Assembly: GCA_002839435.1 (NCBI GenBank)
Contig: PGYA01000026.1
Span: forward strand, 49,641-113,640
Direction: 5' to 3'
DNA: 64,000 bases
Source of the DNA: Candidatus Riflebacteria bacterium HGW-Riflebacteria-2
Lineage (GTDB): Bacteria > Muiribacteriota > Ozemobacteria > Ozemobacterales > Ozemobacteraceae
The number at the start of each line of letters is the position of its first letter. Position 1 is the stretch's first letter. A model generated the notes under the pieces. That model made no database searches and was not told the DNA's origin. It was given only the letters and a program-made list of their open reading frames with translations. This document shows, one piece after another, positions 50,211-58,265 of this stretch. The translations under genes and the position numbers were made by a program.

Positions 50211-51278
50211 TTGAAGCGTTCAATCTGGCTTGCAGGTTTAATGATGTTGACTCTGGCGTTAGAAGCCGGTGCGGCAATCTATTCTTACCGTGATGAGCAT
50301 GGTCGTCTGTTTTTGACCGACTGCCCGCCCAACCGTAATTACAAGATTGTTGTAACCACGCGCAAGGAGCGGGAAGGCCCGGATTCTCCATCTCAAGCTA
50401 CTTTCGCGGTAAGTGCCCAGTCTTCTGCCCAGAAATTCATGCTGCCGAATGATGAGACTTTCAGCCAATACATAAATGAAGCAGCTCGCGTGCATGACCT
50501 TGACCCCTATCTGATAAAGTCGATAATCAAGGTTGAATCTGATTTTGACCCAAATGTGCGGTCTTCAAAAGGCGCTCAGGGCCTTATGCAGCTGATTCCA
50601 TCGACTGCCAGACTGGTTGGCTGCGATGATTCATACGATCCCAGACAGAACATACTCGGTGGCACCAACTATTTGAGAATGATGCTCAAACGTTTTGACG
50701 GACAACTCGATTATGCTCTGGCCGCTTATAATGCCGGGCCTGGCAACGTCGAAAAATATCAGGGCATTCCGCCATTTCGCGAAACACGTAACTACGTGCG
50801 CAAGGTTAAGCACTATTATAAACAGTATGCCGCCAATCCGGGCGCGGCAAAGGAAGGCACGGCAAAAGCTGCCAAAAAGGCGCGGGTAATTCCAGTCATT
50901 CACAGCGATTTGTCAAAACGTCTTGCCAAAGCCTATGATCTATTCAACAGCGGCGACATTGAACGAGCCACCGAAAGTTACCGTCAAATTCTCAACATCT
51001 ACCCGACGAATACTCAGGCACTATACAATCTGGCCTGCCTGCTCGATATGGAGCGTTGTTACGAAGAAGCAACAGACGTTTATACCGCGGCCCTCAAGCA
51101 GGATCCCTATCTTGACAAGGCTTTGTATAACCTCGCGGTAATTTATGAGCGTCTGGGAATGCACAAAGAAGCTATAGATACCTGGAAACATTATGTGACA
51201 GTAGCCAAAGATGAAGAAAAAATCGTTATGGCAGAGCGTTTTATGCGTGAATTGCGCGATTATGCAGCATTGAACTGA
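50211..51278 (+). CDS. Secreted lytic transglycosylase with DUF4124 and TPR domains
   Basis: 355 residues from the TTG at 50211 (GAGGAGG 6 nt upstream). It has a signal peptide (WLAGLMMLTLALEAGAA), a DUF4124-like N-terminus (IYSYRDEHGRLFLTDCPP), then an SLT domain with KSIIKVESDFDPN (catalytic Glu), KGAQGLMQLIPSTA and YALAAYNAGPGNVEKY, and a C-terminal TPR region (LYNLACLLDMERCYEEATDV). It cleaves glycan strands in the periplasm, perhaps to insert the pilin-like apparatus encoded next to it. It is followed at 12 nt by the pilin-like genes. Confidence 0.92.
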   Translation: MKRSIWLAGLMMLTLALEAGAAIYSYRDEHGRLFLTDCPPNRNYKIVVTTRKEREGPDSPSQATFAVSAQSSAQKFMLPNDETFSQYINEAARVHDLDPYLIKSIIKVESDFDPNVRSSKGAQGLMQLIPSTARLVGCDDSYDPRQNILGGTNYLRMMLKRFDGQLDYALAAYNAGPGNVEKYQGIPPFRETRNYVRKVKHYYKQYAANPGAAKEGTAKAAKKARVIPVIHSDLSKRLAKAYDLFNSGDIERATESYRQILNIYPTNTQALYNLACLLDMERCYEEATDVYTAALKQDPYLDKALYNLAVIYERLGMHKEAIDTWKHYVTVAKDEEKIVMAERFMRELRDYAALN

Positions 51279-51290
51279 ATGGTAGGATAA

Positions 51291-51671
51291 ATGTCGGAAT
51301 CCAGCTCCAGATCAATATTCGAAAAGCTCATCTACCTGGGCATCGCCACGTTTTTTTTGTGGCCGTTTGTTCAGTTGTGGTCGATCAAGGCAGTTCCGGT
51401 ATTTGAAACAGACACACATCTGCGTGCTTCGGTAGCACTCGAGAATCTCATGGAAGAAGCACTTTCCCGCCCGTATGAGCGTGTCAGCGCCCGCAGTAGT
51501 TACAAAGCGGTAGCTGGTTGCGAAGACATCGGTTTACAGGGACGGGTCGAAATGTTTCCGCATCCTGACATGCCTGCCAATGTCATGATCAGGGCTACCG
51601 TGCGCTGGGGCATGTTTCCCCTCGGCAAAAGCCTGAGTCTCGAGTATCTGCGAGCGAGGACAAGACCATGA
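51291..51671 (+). CDS. Small membrane protein of the pilin-like cluster
   Basis: 126 residues. It has an N-terminal membrane segment (LIYLGIATFFLWPFVQLWSI), then a soluble region (TDTHLRASVALENLMEEALS; GLQGRVEMFPHPDMP). It has no clear prepilin cleavage site, but its size, position and ATGA overlap with the next pilin-like gene suggest a minor pseudopilin or a helper. AGGATAA precedes the ATG. Confidence 0.55.
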   Translation: MSESSSRSIFEKLIYLGIATFFLWPFVQLWSIKAVPVFETDTHLRASVALENLMEEALSRPYERVSARSSYKAVAGCEDIGLQGRVEMFPHPDMPANVMIRATVRWGMFPLGKSLSLEYLRARTRP

Positions 51672-52186
51672 ACAGAAGATCAGGACTGACCGTATGGGAA
51701 ATCGTGCTGTTCACTGTTTTTCTTGCTATTGCTGGCGGCGCCTCGGTTTTTTTCTTCTTTCTCAATTCGGAAGACGTGCAGTATGCCCAGAGAAAATATG
51801 AACTGGTCCAGCATATCAACACTGTTTTAGACGCAATCTGTCTGGAAATCTCCAATTCAGCCCAGTTTGAACACCCATTCAACGGCAGTTCGCGCGAATG
51901 CTTTTTTCGAGCCGCTGTTGATGCCGGCACTCTGTTGCCCGATGCCAGTCGCGAAGGGTTTTCCTTTGTCGATAATAACCTTGTGTATGTCTCGCGAAGT
52001 GGTGATTCTACCAGCAGTCTGCGCCGCCTTGGCAGCTTTGAAAACCCGCTGGTAAGCAACTGTCGCGAGGGAAAATTTACCCGTATCAGCTCTGACCTTC
52101 TTGAAATTCGATTTGTTGCCCATGCCTCCGGCTTCATGAAAGGCAGTCGAGAATTTGTGCGCCTGATTAACCTGAGAAACCGATGA
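51668..52186 (+). CDS. Minor pseudopilin-like protein (type IV pilin signal)
   Basis: 172 residues. RRSGLTVWEIVLFTVFLAIAGGA matches a type III signal: short basic leader, Gly at -1, Glu at +5, and a hydrophobic helix, with Leu rather than Phe at +1. The rest is a short globular domain (LVQHINTVLDAICLEISNS; SSLRRLGSFENPLV). Such proteins prime type II secretion or type IV pili. No assembly ATPase, PilC/GspF or secretin gene is in the window. It overlaps both neighbours by 4 nt. Confidence 0.7.
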   Translation: MNRRSGLTVWEIVLFTVFLAIAGGASVFFFFLNSEDVQYAQRKYELVQHINTVLDAICLEISNSAQFEHPFNGSSRECFFRAAVDAGTLLPDASREGFSFVDNNLVYVSRSGDSTSSLRRLGSFENPLVSNCREGKFTRISSDLLEIRFVAHASGFMKGSREFVRLINLRNR

Positions 52187-53943
52187 ACAAAGTCCCAGAC
52201 GAAAAACAATCCTTGATTCCGCTGGTAGTGATGATTTGTTTCACACTATCGCTGGTTCTCGCACTTTTTTACAGGGTTTATCAGGCTGACCGCGATCTCG
52301 GGTTGATGCGGGTCGCTGGGCGTCAGGCCCGTCTTGCGGCAGAAGCCGGCATCAATTACGCCGTCGAAAGGATGCGTGCCGCCGTAACTTCTTCAGATCG
52401 AGCCGCCGAACCAGCCGCGTTGACTTCGCTTTTTTTCTCAGAGAATATAGAAAGCTCGAGCTGGACTACCTATGGCCAGAAGAGCACAGCCGCATTCCGG
52501 ATAATCTCCATCCGCAAGATGGGAGAAGAAGATATTCCCAGAACCACACTGCTCAACGAAGGTCTACAATACCAGATAATAGCTGAAGGACGTTGTGGCG
52601 GGTTCCACTTTTCAACTGCTGCGGTAGTGCAATTCTACGATATTGTCAAAACTTTCGCAGTTTGCGGCAGCCTGGATGAGTATTACTATGGAATCCCGAT
52701 TCAGCCATGGGTTGAACGTTCGGGCGGTCTCGAAGAGTTTGTCGAAGCCAATTCGGAGATGTTTGACAGTGGCCGTCTGTCGCGCCTTGGTATCTGCTAC
52801 GATCCACTTCTGTTGCACCAGCTTTTCAGGCCGGGTGGCGAAGATCCTTTCAAGCCTATTGGTGGCACTCATCAGCTGTCGGCCAATTATGGCAGCATTT
52901 ACACACGGGCCGGCGATTCCCCCTGTATCGGGCCGCTTTATTGCGAAAGCCCTTTGGTCGTAGATACTCACAACTTTTTTGGCCCGGTTCAGTCAGCACT
53001 TTATTTTTATCGCCGCGGAACCAGCCAGCCGCGAATCAGTATGGGTAATACCGCCGTGGCAATGAATTCCAGTCTGCGCATACAGCATGCCGTTGACAGC
53101 CTTGAGGGCCGCAATCCTGGCGATATCCTGATAGACCGTGATTCTGATTATTATCGTGCCTATATTCCGCCATGGCGACCTGATTTTAATGCATTGCGCG
53201 AGATCGCGCGCGCGCGCGGGATTTACATCGACAATGAAGGCCACGGATATATAAGCAACGCTGCGCTTGACGTAGACTACCATCCCGGCGAGGCGCAGCT
53301 TTATTCAGACAGCTATCGTGGTCCGAATTCGGTGGTTCTCGAGCAGGATGAATTCAAGAAACAGTATATTGTTCTGTCTTCAGACAACAATTTTGCCGGC
53401 TACAACAATATCAGCGGCGAAAACCTGCGTGGAGCACGTATTCTCTTTTCTGAGCGCTCTGTCTATTTACGCGGCGATATTGGAACTGACCTTATCGTGG
53501 TCACGCCTGGCCATATTTTCATTACCGGCCCGACCAATTTCGACTCAAACATGAATCTGCTGCTGATTGCCGGTGAAGGCACAGCGCTGTCAACCGTCGA
53601 TCTTGAACGCTATATCAAAGAAAACAGCGCGAACGATGAATTTGTCGATGCTGCGCGCGAATGGCAGATTCGCGCCGCGATTTACAAGCCGGGTGCCGGA
53701 GTTTATACCAGCACCTCCCGACCCCAGAAAGGAGCCCCGGTCACTTTCCGCCGTCTGTTTTCGGGCCGAAGTCTCAAAATTCATGTGCATGGTGCCTGTA
53801 TCGGTGGCAATCTGAAGCGCTGGATTGATAATACCGAAGAGAACAGCCTGAAAATCACGCATAACCCACAGGCGGTTGAACGTCTTGCAGTCAGACCGCT
53901 AGCGATCAACGTTCTGCGGCAACGCACCAGACCGGATCGATAA
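52183..53943 (+). CDS. Large PilX/GspK-like pilin-associated protein
   Basis: 586 residues. It has one N-terminal membrane segment (SLIPLVVMICFTLSLVLALFY), then GRQARLAAEAGINYAVERM, the PilX_N/GspK style in which the mature helix is followed by 'AR..AEAG...A'. The remaining 500 residues are a beta-rich, Tyr/Asn-rich extracytoplasmic domain (GRNPGDILIDRDSDYYRAY; RSVYLRGDIGTDLIVVTPGH; NMNLLLIAGEGTAL). I do not recognise it further. It is far larger than the typical PilX (about 170) and is probably a tip or adhesin-like subunit (inference). yggS follows after 3 nt. Confidence 0.65.
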   Translation: MNKVPDEKQSLIPLVVMICFTLSLVLALFYRVYQADRDLGLMRVAGRQARLAAEAGINYAVERMRAAVTSSDRAAEPAALTSLFFSENIESSSWTTYGQKSTAAFRIISIRKMGEEDIPRTTLLNEGLQYQIIAEGRCGGFHFSTAAVVQFYDIVKTFAVCGSLDEYYYGIPIQPWVERSGGLEEFVEANSEMFDSGRLSRLGICYDPLLLHQLFRPGGEDPFKPIGGTHQLSANYGSIYTRAGDSPCIGPLYCESPLVVDTHNFFGPVQSALYFYRRGTSQPRISMGNTAVAMNSSLRIQHAVDSLEGRNPGDILIDRDSDYYRAYIPPWRPDFNALREIARARGIYIDNEGHGYISNAALDVDYHPGEAQLYSDSYRGPNSVVLEQDEFKKQYIVLSSDNNFAGYNNISGENLRGARILFSERSVYLRGDIGTDLIVVTPGHIFITGPTNFDSNMNLLLIAGEGTALSTVDLERYIKENSANDEFVDAAREWQIRAAIYKPGAGVYTSTSRPQKGAPVTFRRLFSGRSLKIHVHGACIGGNLKRWIDNTEENSLKITHNPQAVERLAVRPLAINVLRQRTRPDR

Positions 53944-53946
53944 ATT

Positions 53947-54642
53947 ATGGAATATCTTGCAAGAAATCTTTCTGCAATCAGGGAAAAGATCGCTCAGGCT
54001 GAGCAGCTTGCCGGCAGACCTGCCGGCTCAGTGCAGCTGTGCGCTGTTTCAAAAACTGTCGATCATAATGTAATCGCCGCCATGCATGCCTGTGGGCAGA
54101 AAATTTTTGGTGAAAACCGGCCGCAGTCGCTGCGTGACAAATCGACTCTGCTTGGCGAAACCGGGTTGAGCTGGCATTTTATTGGTCATCTCCAGACAAA
54201 CAAAATAAAGTATGTCTATCCGGTTGCCGAGATGGTTCATTCGATCGACCGTTGTGAGTTGCTGGACCAGTTTTCAGAATGGCACCAGAAGACCGATCGT
54301 TTATGCCCGGTGCTTCTTGAAGTGCATATTTCAGGCGAAGAGGCCAAACAGGGGTTTGGTTGCGATGAAATACTCGATGTTATCAACAGATACCGCAACA
54401 GTGAGCACCTCGATATTCGCGGCATGATGGGTATGGCTCCTCTGGTTGCCGACGCCGAGGTTGTCAGAAGCTGTTTCAGGCGACTGCACGAACTTTTTGA
54501 GCGCAGTCGTGACCTGCATGGGCCGGCTTATCGGGCAGAGCATCTTTCGATGGGTATGTCGGGTGATTTTGCCATCGCCATTGCTGAGGGCGCAACTATA
54601 GTGCGCATAGGTACCGCCCTGTTTGCTGAAGACGGAGGCTGA
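53947..54642 (+). CDS. PLP homeostasis protein YggS
   Basis: 231 residues. It has the PLP-lysine motif LCAVSKTVD (K36), FGENRPQSLRDK, WHFIGHLQTNKIKYV, and near the end HLSMGMSGDFAIAIAEGATIVRIGTALF. The family (YggS/PROSC/YlmE) balances free PLP and amino acids; it has no known catalysis. It is followed 2 nt later by YggT, a common pair. Confidence 0.95.
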   Translation: MEYLARNLSAIREKIAQAEQLAGRPAGSVQLCAVSKTVDHNVIAAMHACGQKIFGENRPQSLRDKSTLLGETGLSWHFIGHLQTNKIKYVYPVAEMVHSIDRCELLDQFSEWHQKTDRLCPVLLEVHISGEEAKQGFGCDEILDVINRYRNSEHLDIRGMMGMAPLVADAEVVRSCFRRLHELFERSRDLHGPAYRAEHLSMGMSGDFAIAIAEGATIVRIGTALFAEDGG

Positions 54643-54644
54643 TT

Positions 54645-54908
54645 ATGCTGGTTGTGGTAATCAATCTGCTGCGCGCCCTGCAGTTTATCGTACTGCTAAG
54701 AGTTTTGCTGACCTGGATAATGCCGGGTAATCCACCACGTGCTATTCTACCGCTTACCAGTCGCATCGACAGGGTGCTCAAGCGTTTTCAAGTGCTTATT
54801 CCAGCTGGGCCGGGCTATCTCGACCTCGGGCCCATGCTGTTCTTGCTGCTTATCGAGGTTATCAACCGCATTCTGATAAGTTTAGCTGTTTCAGGTCTGC
54901 CGTATTAA
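54645..54908 (+). CDS. YggT-family membrane protein
   Basis: 87 residues, two hydrophobic segments (INLLRALQFIVLLRVLLTWI; LGPMLFLLLIEVINRILISL) around a short loop (NPPRAILPLTSRIDRVLKRF). Typical YggT length and pattern; the function is unclear but links to division or osmotic stress in other bacteria. It ends 12 nt from the convergent TPR-peptidase gene. Confidence 0.88.
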   Translation: MLVVVINLLRALQFIVLLRVLLTWIMPGNPPRAILPLTSRIDRVLKRFQVLIPAGPGYLDLGPMLFLLLIEVINRILISLAVSGLPY

Positions 54909-54920
54909 GTTCAGCCGTTG

Positions 54921-56282
54921 TTATTCGGTTTGTGCGATGTTTTCTAAGGGCAGACAGGCTTTTTCAAGCTCAACGATTTCAACGGCAAATGCTTCGGTCG
55001 CAGCGTGGTTGAGATCGTAACCCATACCGAGATATTCTAGGAATCCGGCAATTTTTGCCCAGGTGTGATCTGCAACAATTTTTGCAGTAGCTGCCAGCGC
55101 GGTCTGATAAAGAGAAGCGGCTGTTGTACGGCTGGGGTTGTGCTTGAACATGCTGTCTATTTCGCCAAATGATTTAAAATTACCGGGCGGCAGGTTCAAA
55201 AATTCATCGAGTTTTTCGTGGTTGTTTTCAAATATCTGCGCGAGTCCTTCATTGAACCAGATCGGGCAATTGCCGGAAGTTATCAGATAGACGACATGAT
55301 GGGTGTACTCATGCATGATAGCGCCTTTTATCGCTGCCGGCCTGGTATTGCGTGCCGGTACCGGCAGTCTGATCTTGCCGTCATAAAGGCCGCCGGCCCA
55401 TTCTGGCAGATCGTGCACCTTGCGAAAAGCTTCTGTCTGCATGATAATAACCTGTGAACGTTGATTCGGATAAAAATCAAGCTGCTGCCCGACCTGTTCG
55501 TAAGCTTCTTCGAGCAGCTCAAGAACTTCGTTCGCCCAGGCATCGCTGAAGCTGTCGGGGCAGGTCAGATTGAAATGCAATCCGGTATAGTTGGCAGTGC
55601 TTTCTTCGACGCTGGTTTCGCGGTCAAGCTGTTTCAGCAGGTTTTTTACTTCTTCGTCGCCGGGGTTCAGTTCAAGACTTCGCTTTAAATGATAGGCGCT
55701 GTCGTCGAGCTGGCCGCTGCTATAAAGCAGTCGCCCGATGGTGGCGTGCAGTTCGGCATGGTCGGGCACGCGGCTGGCGAGATCCTGGAGAGTCAGCACG
55801 GCTGTGCTGCGGTTTTCAGTTTTTTGCAGAGCTGCGGCAATTTTCAGCCCGGTCTCTACATCCTTTGGCCGCAAGCAGGTAATTTCGCGCGCTTCTCTTT
55901 CGACAGCGTTGGCATTCTTGAGATTCACCAGCACAGAGAGAAGGTTTAAACGAATCGAAATCTCTTCGGGTTTCTGTGCCTTTGCTGCCTCAAAATGCCT
56001 GATAGCCTCGTCGAACTTTTTCTGCTGCGCCATTATCACGCCGAGGTTATTACGGGCGCAGGCAAGATTGGCAAGGGCAGTATCATTATAAGGATTTATC
56101 TGACAGGCTTTTTCAAAATCATGAATTGCTTCGTTCAGCCGACCCTGCGAGACCTTGAGCATTCCCTGGCGGTTGTATGCCCACGAATCTTCTTCGTAGC
56201 TGGCATGGCATTGCACAGTGAACGCCATCAGGAAACTGAGCAGAGCCAGCAAAGTTATCCAACGCTTAAACAGCTGCATCAT
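54921..56282 (-). CDS. Secreted TPR protein with a gluzincin (peptidase MA-like) domain
   Basis: 453 residues. It has a signal peptide (WITLLALLSFLMAFTVQCHA), about six TPRs (residues 35-215: AHYNRQG-type; ATIGRLLYSSGQLDDSAYHL), then a metallopeptidase domain with HEYTHHVVYLITSG (HExxH) and WFNEGLAQIFE (third ligand Glu), the gluzincin plan. A likely periplasmic peptidase. It overlaps the upstream small gene by ATGA. Confidence 0.85.
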   Translation of the reverse strand: MMQLFKRWITLLALLSFLMAFTVQCHASYEEDSWAYNRQGMLKVSQGRLNEAIHDFEKACQINPYNDTALANLACARNNLGVIMAQQKKFDEAIRHFEAAKAQKPEEISIRLNLLSVLVNLKNANAVEREAREITCLRPKDVETGLKIAAALQKTENRSTAVLTLQDLASRVPDHAELHATIGRLLYSSGQLDDSAYHLKRSLELNPGDEEVKNLLKQLDRETSVEESTANYTGLHFNLTCPDSFSDAWANEVLELLEEAYEQVGQQLDFYPNQRSQVIIMQTEAFRKVHDLPEWAGGLYDGKIRLPVPARNTRPAAIKGAIMHEYTHHVVYLITSGNCPIWFNEGLAQIFENNHEKLDEFLNLPPGNFKSFGEIDSMFKHNPSRTTAASLYQTALAATAKIVADHTWAKIAGFLEYLGMGYDLNHAATEAFAVEIVELEKACLPLENIAQTE

Positions 56283-56611
56283 ATTTTTATATCGATTTTG
56301 AGGCCCCGCGTTCCATCTGGAATCTGCGGGTGCTTAATCTCTTCCTCTTCAGTTTTGTCGTCTTTTCCCTTTGCTGACTGCTGCGGGTTATTACGATTTT
56401 TCTTTTCTGATTCCTCGTCTTCTTTGCGAACGACCTTGCCTTCTGTCGTTTCGGTTTTTTGTACCGTATCAGTTTTCTGTGTCTGGGCATTCTTGTTCTG
56501 GGCAATCTGCTCTGCAAGACCTCCCTCCTGAGCTTTCTGGTGCTCGCGCAGGCGACTGGCCTCATCATTTCCCATGATATTGGTTTTAATATCAATTGGA
56601 CGCACTGACAT
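56279..56611 (-). CDS. Small charged disordered protein (MSVRPIDIKTN type)
   Basis: 110 residues. MSVRPIDIKTNIMGNDEASR is followed by a Glu/Lys/Gln-rich disordered body and ends RGLKIDIKI. GGGAGG lies 9 nt before the ATG. I recall small proteins with similar 'MxVRPIDlq' starts in Clostridia, but this is only a pattern memory. It is coupled to the TPR-peptidase gene, so they may act together. Function unknown. Confidence 0.65.
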   Translation of the reverse strand: MSVRPIDIKTNIMGNDEASRLREHQKAQEGGLAEQIAQNKNAQTQKTDTVQKTETTEGKVVRKEDEESEKKNRNNPQQSAKGKDDKTEEEEIKHPQIPDGTRGLKIDIKI

Positions 56612-56686
56612 ACAACAGATCCTCCCATATATAATATCGGCAAAATATGTTCGAAATCAAGTGCCGTTGTAGGCGGGGGCAGTCGC

Positions 56687-56724
56687 AAAAAAAGCCGGCG
56701 GGCAACATCTGCCCACCGGCTTTT
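56687..56724 (-). terminator. Terminator of the phosphoglucomutase gene
   Basis: AAAGCCGGcGGGCA / TGCCCaCCGGCTTT stem; on the minus strand it is followed by seven T. Confidence 0.9.
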
Positions 56725-56734
56725 ACTTGATCGT

Positions 56735-58150
56735 TCAGACGCCTTTTACAAAAGCTTCGCCCTGGCTGCACAGCCTGGCCAGGGTGGCTTCGTCGTGGGC
56801 TTCGGCATAAAAGCGAACTACCGGCTCGGTGCCAGAGAATCGCACGAGAACCCATGCGTCGTTTTCCAGAATGCACTTGGTACCGTCGATTCTGACCACC
56901 TGTTTTACCTGGTAACCGGCAACTTCTTTGGGGTCGTTTTTCATGTTGGCGACGGCTTTGACTTTTTCAGCCTCGGTCAGCCGGAAATTGACGCGCTGAG
57001 TGAGGTAGGTGCCGACTTTGGCGTAAAGGTCGTCGAGAATCTGCGCTATTGGCTTTTTCTGCATGGCTACCATTTCAGCCACGAGCAGGCAGGCGATTAT
57101 GCCATCCTTTTCGGGAACATGGCCGCGGATGCTCATGCCGGCAGATTCTTCGCCGCCCATAATGATTTTGTCGTGTGCGATGAGGTCACCGAGGAACTTG
57201 AAACCAACTGCGGTTTCGATAAGCTCGATTTTATGATGCTTTGCTACTGCATCGACAAGATGCGAGGTGGCAACAGATCTGGCGGCTGCGCCCGGCCAGT
57301 CGCGGGTGGTTTTGAGGTGATCGAGAAGCATGCCGAGAATCTGGTTCGGTTCATAGAACCTGCCATTCGGGCCAAGCACGCCAAAGCGGTCGGCGTCGCC
57401 ATCGGTAGCCAGTCCGAGATCATACTGACCCTGCTTCATGCGGGCGATCATGTCGGGAATATGTGCCTCGGAAGGCTCTGGCGGCTGATTGCCGAAATAA
57501 GGGTCGAGATTGTCGTTCATTACGGTGACTTCGCAGCCGGCATCCTTGAGAATCTGGTCGAGATAACCGCGGGCGGTGCCATAAAGCGGATTTACCAGTA
57601 TTTTAAGCTTGGCAGCCTTGATTGCCGCAAGGTTGATTTTGCTGCGCAGTTCGTCAAGATAGGGTTCCATCGGGTTGATTTTTTCGATCAGGCCCTTCTC
57701 GATTGCTGTGCTAAGCGGGATTCGTTTTACCTCGCCGTTTTTCATGATTTCATTGGCGCGTTTCTCGATGTCGCCGGTGGTTTCAGGCAGCGCCGGACCA
57801 CCCCAGGCTGGTGAAAACTTGATCCCCTGATACTCTGGCGGATTGTGACTGGCAGTAAAATTGATGCCGCCGGAAAGCTTGCGTCTGAGAATTTCAAAGC
57901 TGATAACTGGCGTCGGTGTATCGCGGTTACAGAGATAGGTTTTTATGTTATTGCCGGCGAATACTTCGGCCGAGACTTCCATGAAACGGGCAGACATGAA
58001 ACGGGCGTCAGAACCTATTATTACGCCCTGTGTCTGGCCGATACCCGTTAGATGGTCGGCAATTGCCTGGCTGCAGATACGCACGTTGGCAAAAGTGAAT
58101 TCATCTGCGATAATAGCGCGCCAGCCAGATGTCCCAAACTTGATTTCCAT
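56735..58150 (-). CDS. Phosphoglucomutase/phosphomannomutase
   Basis: 471 residues from the ATG at 58150 (GGAGGGAATA upstream; the track begins 4 codons earlier at a TTG inside the SD). It has KFGTSGWRAIIADEF, the phosphoserine loop NFTASHNPPEYQGIKF, the metal loop LATDGDADRFGV, the sugar loop MGGEESAGMS and the phosphate loop VRFSGTEPVVRFYAEA. It interconverts hexose-6- and hexose-1-phosphates for glycan precursors. Glucose versus mannose preference is not decidable here. Confidence 0.94.
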   Translation of the reverse strand: MEIKFGTSGWRAIIADEFTFANVRICSQAIADHLTGIGQTQGVIIGSDARFMSARFMEVSAEVFAGNNIKTYLCNRDTPTPVISFEILRRKLSGGINFTASHNPPEYQGIKFSPAWGGPALPETTGDIEKRANEIMKNGEVKRIPLSTAIEKGLIEKINPMEPYLDELRSKINLAAIKAAKLKILVNPLYGTARGYLDQILKDAGCEVTVMNDNLDPYFGNQPPEPSEAHIPDMIARMKQGQYDLGLATDGDADRFGVLGPNGRFYEPNQILGMLLDHLKTTRDWPGAAARSVATSHLVDAVAKHHKIELIETAVGFKFLGDLIAHDKIIMGGEESAGMSIRGHVPEKDGIIACLLVAEMVAMQKKPIAQILDDLYAKVGTYLTQRVNFRLTEAEKVKAVANMKNDPKEVAGYQVKQVVRIDGTKCILENDAWVLVRFSGTEPVVRFYAEAHDEATLARLCSQGEAFVKGV

Positions 58151-58265
58151 TATTCCCTCCAAGGTTGTAGATATATGTATTGGCCAAGTTTAACCTCCCT
58201 TGTCACCATCAGGCAACAAAATATTTGTCAGCTGGTGAACATGGGAAAATTGCGGGAGGGAGCGC

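Noticed and set aside
56795-57814. 339-residue plus-strand ORF
   Set aside because: Shadow of the phosphoglucomutase gene, which has all family motifs.
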